Shown: positions 48,147 through 53,143 of the stretch, piece after piece
How the letters are laid out: the number at the start of each line of letters is the position of its first letter
Position numbering within the stretch: the first letter of the stretch is position 1
Assembly: GCA_015654575.1 (NCBI GenBank)
Contig: JAATGR010000175.1
Coordinates: 1 to 53,143 of the forward strand
Direction: 5' to 3'
Source of the DNA: Actinomycetales bacterium
GTDB lineage: Bacteria; Actinomycetota; Actinomycetes; Actinomycetales; Microbacteriaceae
DNA: 53,143 bases
Notes under the pieces: model-generated
The model's input: the letters and a program-made list of their open reading frames with translations, nothing else
Databases searched by the model: none
Told to the model about the DNA's origin: nothing
Translations under genes and position numbers: made by a program

Positions 48147-48227
48147 TCAGAACACAGGACAATCCCATCGACATACCGCACACGCGCAGTTAAACGCTTC
48201 CCCGAGCACAAATGTCCTGTTTTTTGC
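48147..48227. repeat. Palindromic element, family C copy 3 (81 bp, inverted orientation)
   Basis: The arms TCAGAACACAGGACA (48147-48161) and TGTCCTGTTTTTTGC (48213-48227) span exactly 81 bp. The GCAAAA-type arm is on the right, so this copy is reversed relative to copies 1 and 2. It sits in the 334-bp gap between the LRV gene and modC. The rest of that gap is plain GC-rich sequence without a gene. Confidence 0.82.
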
Positions 48228-48313
48228 GCTGCCCCTCCGCAGCCCCTCCGGCGTCCCATCCGCCGCTCGTCAACCCCGACCGCGCCCCGGCCCGCGCGCC
48301 CCGCGAGCCGCCC

Positions 48314-49375
48314 TCAGCCCGCGATCACGCGCACCGCGGCGGGGTCCAGCGAGAGCTCGACGTCGGCGCCGGGCACCAGCGGATGCTGCGCCCACCGCCC
48401 CAGCGGAACATCGACCGCCAGCAGCGGCGACTCGGTGTGGACCCGCACCCCGCCGACCGTCTGATCGACGCGGGTGACGCGGGTGCGCCAACTCACCTCG
48501 CCGGCCACGCCGACCCGCACCGCACCGGGGGCGAACACGGCTGCTCCGGCACCGTCGGTGACACCCGGGGCGGGCAGCCGCAGCGCGTCCGCGCTCCACA
48601 CCCCGCCGATGACGATGCCGTCCACCCGGTTCAGCCCGGCCTGCTCGGCAACGAAAGAGGTCGCCGGAGCGGCGAACACTTCCCGCACCGCACCGAGCTG
48701 GGTCACCCGGCCGGCCTCCAGAATGCACAGCCGGTCGGCGAGGGCGACCGCATCCACCGCATCGTGCGTGACCAGCACGCAGGTGACCTGCGCCAGCAGT
48801 TCGGCGAGCAGGCTCCGGATCTCCCCCGCGGTCCCGGTGTCGAGCGAGGTCAACGGTTCGTCCAGCAGCACGAGCCGAGGGGATGCGGCCAGCGCCCGCG
48901 CGATCGCGACGCGCTGCTGCTGACCGCCCGACAGCGCCGCGGGGCGGTGCGGGGCGGCATCCGGCAGTCCGACCCGGGCGAGCAGTTCCGCGGCGCGCGC
49001 CGCGGCCTCGGCGCGCGGGGTGCCGTGCGCACGCAGCCCGAAGGCGACGTTCTCCCCCGCGGACAGGTGCGGGAACAGCCGCGGGTCCTGGCCGAGCAGC
49101 ACCGTGTCACGGCGAGAGGCCTCCACCGTGCGCCCGGGCGCGGACAGGTCACGGTCGTCGAGGCGCACATGGCCCTCGTCGAGGGGGATGAGTCCCGCGA
49201 GCGCGCCGAGCAGCGTCGACTTCCCCGCGCCCGACGGTCCCATGACCGCCACGGTCTCGCCGTCGGCGACGGTCACGGCCGCCTGCAGGGTGAACCGCGT
49301 GCCGCGGCGCACCACGATCCGCGCGTCGGCCCCGCTCCGGGAGCGGTCCTCGCGCTCGGCGGACGCCGGACTCAC
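48314..49375 (-). CDS. modC: Molybdate ABC transporter ATP-binding protein
   Basis: ModC is the ATPase of the molybdate importer. The GTG at 49375 overlaps the modB stop by four bases (GTGA) and gives 353 residues; an ATG 7 codons upstream (49396) is the alternative. It has Walker A VMGPSGAGKSTLLGAL, a Q-loop in LLGQDPRLFPHLSAGENVAF, signature LSGGQQQRVAIARAL and Walker B LVLLDEPLTSLD. A C-terminal TOBE-like domain (about 285-353) probably senses oxyanion. It is the last gene of the modABC operon. Confidence 0.93.
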   Translation of the reverse strand: MSPASAEREDRSRSGADARIVVRRGTRFTLQAAVTVADGETVAVMGPSGAGKSTLLGALAGLIPLDEGHVRLDDRDLSAPGRTVEASRRDTVLLGQDPRLFPHLSAGENVAFGLRAHGTPRAEAAARAAELLARVGLPDAAPHRPAALSGGQQQRVAIARALAASPRLVLLDEPLTSLDTGTAGEIRSLLAELLAQVTCVLVTHDAVDAVALADRLCILEAGRVTQLGAVREVFAAPATSFVAEQAGLNRVDGIVIGGVWSADALRLPAPGVTDGAGAAVFAPGAVRVGVAGEVSWRTRVTRVDQTVGGVRVHTESPLLAVDVPLGRWAQHPLVPGADVELSLDPAAVRVIAG

Positions 49376-50181
49376 CGCACCGCCCCGGGTCGCCATGCCC
49401 GCACGAACAGCAGCACCGCGATCGCGGTGACCAGCAGCAGCAGCGAGAGCGCAAGCGCCGTGCTCTGCGTCACGCCGGCGCCGTTGAAGGCGGTGTAGAT
49501 CGCCAGCGGCATGGTCTGCGTCACCCCGGGCGAATTCCCGGCGAACAGTGCCGTGGCGCCGAACTCGCCGATCGCACGCGCGAAGCACAGCACGGTGCCC
49601 GCAACCAGTCCCGGAGCGGCCAGCGGCAGGGTGACCCGGCGCAGGATCGTCCAGCGTCCGGCGCCGAGGGATGCGGCCGCCTGCTCATACGCCGTGCCGG
49701 TGGAGCGCAGCGCACCCTCGACCGACAGCACGAGGAACGGCAGCGCGACGAAGGTCTGCGCCATGACGACGGCGACGGTGGTGAACGGCAGGCGGATGCC
49801 GACGGCGCTGAGCGCGTCGCCGAGCCATCCGTTGCGGCCGAAGAGGAACAGCAGCGCCACACCGCCGACCATGGGCGGCAGCACGAGCGGCACGGTCACC
49901 AGCGCCCGCAGCAGGGCCGCCCCCCGTCCGCCGCTGCGGGCGATCAGCAGCGCCAGCGGCACGCCGAACACCACGCATACGAGCGTCGCGGACACCCCGG
50001 TCACCAGCGACAGCCACAGCGCCGACAGCGACTCCGTCGCCGTGATGTCGGCCCACAGGGTGCTCCAGGAGACCCTGCTAACCAGCGCCGACAGTGGTAT
50101 CAGCAGGAACGCGAGCGCGATGACCGCGGGCACGGCGAGGGTGCGCGGCGCGTAGCCGCGCACCCCGCCGTCGCGGGTCAC
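49372..50181 (-). CDS. modB: Molybdate ABC transporter permease
   Basis: ModB is the membrane channel of the importer. Its 269 residues contain five to six helices and the binding-protein-dependent permease loop (EAA-like) AIGEFGATALFAGNSPG typical of ModB/CysT-type permeases. The GTG start overlaps the modA stop (GTGA), and its own stop overlaps the modC start in the same way. Both junctions show tight translational coupling. Confidence 0.94.
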   Translation of the reverse strand: MTRDGGVRGYAPRTLAVPAVIALAFLLIPLSALVSRVSWSTLWADITATESLSALWLSLVTGVSATLVCVVFGVPLALLIARSGGRGAALLRALVTVPLVLPPMVGGVALLFLFGRNGWLGDALSAVGIRLPFTTVAVVMAQTFVALPFLVLSVEGALRSTGTAYEQAAASLGAGRWTILRRVTLPLAAPGLVAGTVLCFARAIGEFGATALFAGNSPGVTQTMPLAIYTAFNGAGVTQSTALALSLLLLVTAIAVLLFVRAWRPGAVR

Positions 50182-50984
50182 GGCTGGCCGAAGCCCAGCT
50201 CGGAGAGGATCGCCTGACCGTCCTCGCCCAGGACGTACTCGACGAAGGCCGCTGCGACGGCGGCATCCGGGGCATCGTTCAGCGCGACGATCGGGTAGCT
50301 GTTGACGACGTCGGCGGCACCGTCGGGGACGATCGACTCGACCGCGTCGTTGCCGATGACATCGGTGGCGTACACGAGGCCGGCGTCGGCCTCGCCCGCG
50401 GCGACCTTGGTGAGCACCGCGGTCACGCTCTGCTCATAGCTCGCGGGGGTGACGGTGAGCCCGGCGTTGGAGATCAGCGTCTGGGCGGCGGTGCCGCAAG
50501 GCACGCCCACCGCGCAGAGCACGACCGTGTTGTCCGGGTCGGCGAGGTCGGCGAGGGAGGTGATGCCAGCGGGGTTGCCCGCGGGCACCGCGATCACGAG
50601 GGTGTTGGAGGCGAACAGCTGCGGATCGGCCGCAAGGCCCGCGTCGGTCACCTTGGTCATGTTGGCCTCATCCGCGGAGGCGAACACGTCCACGGAGGCC
50701 CCGCCGATGATCTGGGTCGCCAGCGTCGACGATCCGTCGTACGAGATCGGCGAGACGGTCACGCCCGGGTTGTCCTCTTCGAAGGCGGTCGCGATCTCGT
50801 CGAACGCGGTCTTGAGGGATGCGGCGGCGTAGACGGTCAATGTGCCGCTGAGCGTCGACTCCGTCTCTCCCGCGGAGGTGGTGGTGGCGGTGTCGCTCGC
50901 GGTGGAGGAACACCCGGCCGCCGTCAGGGCGGTGGCGGCGATGATGGCCGCTGTGGCGATGGCGCGACGTGCTGTGAGGCGCAT
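50178..50984 (-). CDS. modA: Molybdate-binding lipoprotein
   Basis: ModA is the extracellular substrate-binding component, anchored as a lipoprotein. Its 268 residues have a signal peptide with lipobox LTAAGC, lipid-modified Cys25. The mature protein is the ModA fold: LTVYAAASLKTAFDEIA, FASADEANM, NTLVIAVPAGNP and GEADAGLVYATDV. The ribosome site AAGGA overlaps the stop of the upstream HTH-TOBE gene, five bases away, so all four genes form one unit. Confidence 0.95.
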   Translation of the reverse strand: MRLTARRAIATAAIIAATALTAAGCSSTASDTATTTSAGETESTLSGTLTVYAAASLKTAFDEIATAFEEDNPGVTVSPISYDGSSTLATQIIGGASVDVFASADEANMTKVTDAGLAADPQLFASNTLVIAVPAGNPAGITSLADLADPDNTVVLCAVGVPCGTAAQTLISNAGLTVTPASYEQSVTAVLTKVAAGEADAGLVYATDVIGNDAVESIVPDGAADVVNSYPIVALNDAPDAAVAAAFVEYVLGEDGQAILSELGFGQP

Positions 50985-50988
50985 GGAT

Positions 50989-51381
50989 TCAGTCCTTCGG
51001 TGTCTCGATGATGACGGTGGTTGCCTTCACGACGGCGACGGCCAACGACCCGGGCTCCAGCCCGAGTTCGCGCGCGGCCTCCGCCGACATGAGTGAGACG
51101 ACGCGATGAGAGCCGGACTGGATGTCCACCTGCGCCATCACGCCGTCGGCCTGCACCCGGGTCACGAGTCCCACGAACCGGTTCCGTGCACTGGAGAGCA
51201 CATCGGTCGGGTCCTCGACGGTTGCAGCCATGTCCACAGCGCGCTGCGCGAGCGCAGCGCCGGGGATCTCCGTCGGACTCGCGTCCGTGACGGGGAGGAT
51301 CCCCTGTTCGACCCAACGGCGCACGGTGTCGTCGCTGACGCCGAGCAGGCGGGCCGCCTGTGAAACCTTGAAGCTCTGCAT
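50989..51381 (-). CDS. Molybdenum-responsive HTH-TOBE protein
   Basis: This 130-residue protein has two parts. Residues 1-50 are a MerR/excisionase-like helix-turn-helix (VSQAARLLGVSDDTVRRWVE). Residues about 63-130 are a single TOBE/Mop domain (SARNRFVGLVTRV, then VVSLMSAEAARELGL), the molybdate- or cofactor-binding module also found in ModE and ModG. It is the first gene of the mod operon. By position it is likely a molybdate-sensing regulator of modABC or a molybdenum storage protein. It is not a classical ModE, whose HTH is of the LysR type and which has two Mop domains. Confidence 0.88.
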   Translation of the reverse strand: MQSFKVSQAARLLGVSDDTVRRWVEQGILPVTDASPTEIPGAALAQRAVDMAATVEDPTDVLSSARNRFVGLVTRVQADGVMAQVDIQSGSHRVVSLMSAEAARELGLEPGSLAVAVVKATTVIIETPKD

Positions 51382-51396
51382 TGCGCCACTCTATCT

Positions 51397-51408
51397 CCGC
51401 ATCTGCGG
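51397..51408. promoter_or_regulatory. Candidate operator upstream of the mod operon
   Basis: CCGCATCTGCGG is an inverted repeat with 5-bp arms and a 2-bp spacer, 15 bp upstream of the HTH-TOBE start. It is followed on the plus strand by a T run. It is a plausible site for the HTH-TOBE protein, but such short GC palindromes occur by chance. Confidence 0.35.
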
Positions 51409-51540
51409 TCTTTTTTGTGCCTCCGATCCGCATCCTGCCCTCTTGCCTCCTCTTCTCCCCTCTTACGTCCTCTCCACCCCTCCGCTCCGGGATGTCTCGC
51501 GGAGAGGCCGGGCCGACAGGCGTGGTCCAGCGTGCCGCCG

Positions 51541-51610
51541 GATCAGGTGGTTCGCCGAGATCAGGCCGGAATCGGCCCTGAACGGCCTGATCCGGCCGAA
51601 TCACCTGATT
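51541..51610. repeat. Nested palindrome, single copy (family D, 70 bp)
   Basis: The outer arms GATCAGGTGGTTCG (51541-51554) and CGAATCACCTGATT (51597-51610) enclose inner arms GATCAGGCCG (51559-51568) and CGGCCTGATC (51583-51592). The left and right halves begin and end with the same ATCAGG/CCTGAT core, so alternative pairings are possible. It lies in the 307-bp divergent gap between the mod operon and moeZ. Beyond the candidate operator, I see nothing else in that gap. Confidence 0.78.
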
Positions 51611-51688
51611 TCGCACGAGCAGGAGAGCAGGAGAGCGACAGAGCGAGAGAGCGGGCAGCGGGGGGATCGGTGGGGATAACCTGGCAGC

Positions 51689-52822
51689 ATGCCGCTGCCC
51701 CCCCTCGTGGACGCCCTCGACGCCCTCTCCCCCCGCGAGCGTGAGCGCACGGCGCGCCACACGGCGCTCTCCGGGTTCGGCGAGCGGGCGCAGCGCCGGC
51801 TCGCCGCGTCACGGGTCGCGGTGGTCGGCGCCGGCGGACTCGGATCTCCGGCCGTGCTGGCGTTGGCCGCGGCCGGGGTCGGCGAGCTGATCGTCGTCGA
51901 TGACGACGTGGTCGAGATCTCCAACCTGCAGCGGCAGGTGTTGCATCGCGCGCAGGATGCCGGCGCACCCAAGGTCGACAGCGCCGTCCGCGCCGCCGCC
52001 GACCTCTCTCCCGACACCCTCGTGCGGCCAGTGCGGGAGCGGCTCACGGCGGCGAACGCGACCGAGCTGCTGCGAGAGGCGCACCTGGTCATCGACGGCA
52101 CCGACACCTTCGAGACGCGTGCCGCTGTCGCGGCGGCGTGCGAAGCGCTCGGCACACCTCTCGTCTGGGGAACGGTGCAGGAGTTCGACGCGCAGGTCAC
52201 CGTCTTCTGGTCCTCACCGCCGGCAGGTGTCGAACCGATCGTGCTGGCCGACCTCTACCCGCCGGAAACGGTCGGCGAGCTGCCGTCGTGCGCCCAGGTC
52301 GGCGTGCTGGGCGCGCTGTGCCTGCAGATCGGTGCGCTCCTCGCGACCGAGGCCATCAAACTGCTCACCGGTATCGGCGAACCGCTGCTCGGGCGCGTCC
52401 TGCTCGTCGATTCGTTGCGCGCCCGGATGCGGGAGGTCCCGCTTCACCCGTCGACCGCCCGGCATGCGGTCCCGTCGGCGATGCAGCATGCGGTCCCGCA
52501 GAGCCCCGCGGCGGTCGCCCCGGTCCCCACGGCGGATGTCGCCGACCTCGAATCGCTGCTGCGCTCCTGTGTCACGGTGCTCGATGTGCGCGAGCCCGCG
52601 GAGACGGCGACCGGCACGATCCGCGGAGCCGTGCGGCGTCCGCTCAGCGAGGTCCTGACAGATCCCTCGGCTCTCGGCCCGGGGCCGTTCCTCGTCGTCT
52701 GCCAGGCCGGCATGCGCGCCGAGCGCGCCGCCCGTGCTCTCCTGTCCGCCGGCGCCTCGGCCACCGTGCTGAGCGGCGGGATGAACGCGCTCAGCGGGCA
52801 GGAGGAGGCCTCCCTATGCTGA
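51689..52822 (+). CDS. ThiF/MoeB-type adenylyltransferase with rhodanese domain (MoeZ-like)
   Basis: The protein adenylates, and through its rhodanese domain sulfurates, the C-terminus of a small sulfur carrier such as MoaD, for molybdopterin synthesis. Its 377 residues comprise an E1-like domain (20-250) with GAGGLGSPAVLALAAAG (47-63), DDDVVEISNLQRQ, and Cys201 in LPSCAQVGVLGAL. A rhodanese domain (about 285-370) has active Cys338 in VVCQAGMR. The two CxxC zinc pairs normal in MoeB/MoeZ are absent: there is no cysteine between 152 and 200, and none in the second region. It overlaps moeA, so molybdopterin work is likely. Confidence 0.88.
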   Translation: MPLPPLVDALDALSPRERERTARHTALSGFGERAQRRLAASRVAVVGAGGLGSPAVLALAAAGVGELIVVDDDVVEISNLQRQVLHRAQDAGAPKVDSAVRAAADLSPDTLVRPVRERLTAANATELLREAHLVIDGTDTFETRAAVAAACEALGTPLVWGTVQEFDAQVTVFWSSPPAGVEPIVLADLYPPETVGELPSCAQVGVLGALCLQIGALLATEAIKLLTGIGEPLLGRVLLVDSLRARMREVPLHPSTARHAVPSAMQHAVPQSPAAVAPVPTADVADLESLLRSCVTVLDVREPAETATGTIRGAVRRPLSEVLTDPSALGPGPFLVVCQAGMRAERAARALLSAGASATVLSGGMNALSGQEEASLC

Positions 52823-53143
52823 CCGTCGAAGAGCAACAGGCGACCGTGCTGGCGGCGGGGGGCACCACGGAGGACGAGATCGTCGCCCTCTCCGACGCGG
52901 CGGGCCGCACACTGCGCGCGCCGATCATCGCGCGGGTCGACATCCCGGTGTTCGACAACTCCGCGATGGACGGGTTCGCGGTGCGGTCGGCGGATGTCGC
53001 GACCGCGACATCCGACGCACCCGTCCGCCTCCGCGTCGTCGCCGACCTCCCGGCGGGGAGCCCGCTCGACCCCGATCTGCAACCCGGCCAGGCAGCCCGG
53101 ATCATGACCGGATCCGCGATGCCGACCGCGGCCGACGCCATCG
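52816..53143 (+). CDS. moeA: Molybdopterin molybdenumtransferase MoeA (3' end beyond window)
   Basis: MoeA inserts molybdate into adenylated molybdopterin. Only the first 109 codons are in the window. They contain the family blocks DIPVFDNSAMDGFAVRSAD and LPAGSPLDPDLQPGQAARIM followed by TGSAMPTAADAI. The ATG lies within the last codons of moeZ (ATGCTGA), which couples the two genes. The gene is cut by the window edge and is not itself broken. Confidence 0.95.
   Translation, partial: MLTVEEQQATVLAAGGTTEDEIVALSDAAGRTLRAPIIARVDIPVFDNSAMDGFAVRSADVATATSDAPVRLRVVADLPAGSPLDPDLQPGQAARIMTGSAMPTAADAI

Overview
The window is a gap-poor, very GC-rich chromosomal segment of an actinobacterium. GC-rich third positions, GTG starts, a small 4.5S-like SRP RNA, an actinobacterial LysC with an internal beta-subunit start, Mqo plus cytochrome bd, and many Pro/Ala-rich proteins fit Microbacteriaceae, probably Microbacterium. 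The genus is inferred; no marker here proves it.

Left part (0-18 kb): a DUF1295 membrane protein, then a scar holding a truncated PIN toxin and a truncated IS110 transposase. A long minus-strand housekeeping run follows: dnaX-recR, lysC-asd, mqo and tdk. Next come a GH65 phosphorylase/hydrolase with a beta-phosphoglucomutase-like HAD protein, then pta-ackA. A DUF559-type nuclease-fold gene sits between two copies of one 81-bp palindromic element. The SRP RNA (ffs) and tRNA-Ser(GGA) follow.

Middle part (18-34 kb): a NUDIX CoA pyrophosphatase with a DUF3054 protein. A beta-glucoside operon (licT/bglG antiterminator, bglF PTS IIBCA, bglA GH1) has a near-perfect RAT sequence in its leader; the 3' end of the RAT can also pair with the bases just before the start codon. 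Three small regulator loci follow: an XRE-cupin repressor divergent from a flavoprotein/methyltransferase fusion; padR-ubiB under a 30-bp palindrome; and an XRE-cupin plus deaminase-like gene divergent from a flavin monooxygenase. A membrane-anchored surface protein with a structured leader and a gnd gene converge on a 20-bp-stem terminator.

Right part (34-53 kb): a diacylglycerol-kinase-like gene, a four-cysteine HTH regulator, fdhD-moaA, cydABDC, a secreted VWA protein facing a membrane LRV protein, and a molybdenum block (modABC, a HTH-TOBE protein, moeZ-like, start of moeA). MoaA, FdhD, ModABC, MoeZ and MoeA together imply molybdenum cofactor synthesis, probably for a formate dehydrogenase encoded elsewhere.

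The most unusual feature is a set of short intergenic palindromic elements of fixed length: family A 55 bp (4 copies), family B 91-92 bp (3 copies), family C 81 bp (3 copies), and two single nested palindromes. Within each multi-copy family the two arms change together from copy to copy, so pairing is kept while sequence drifts. Some copies lie inside operons (pta-ackA, cydD-cydC). No recognisable mobilising enzyme is present.
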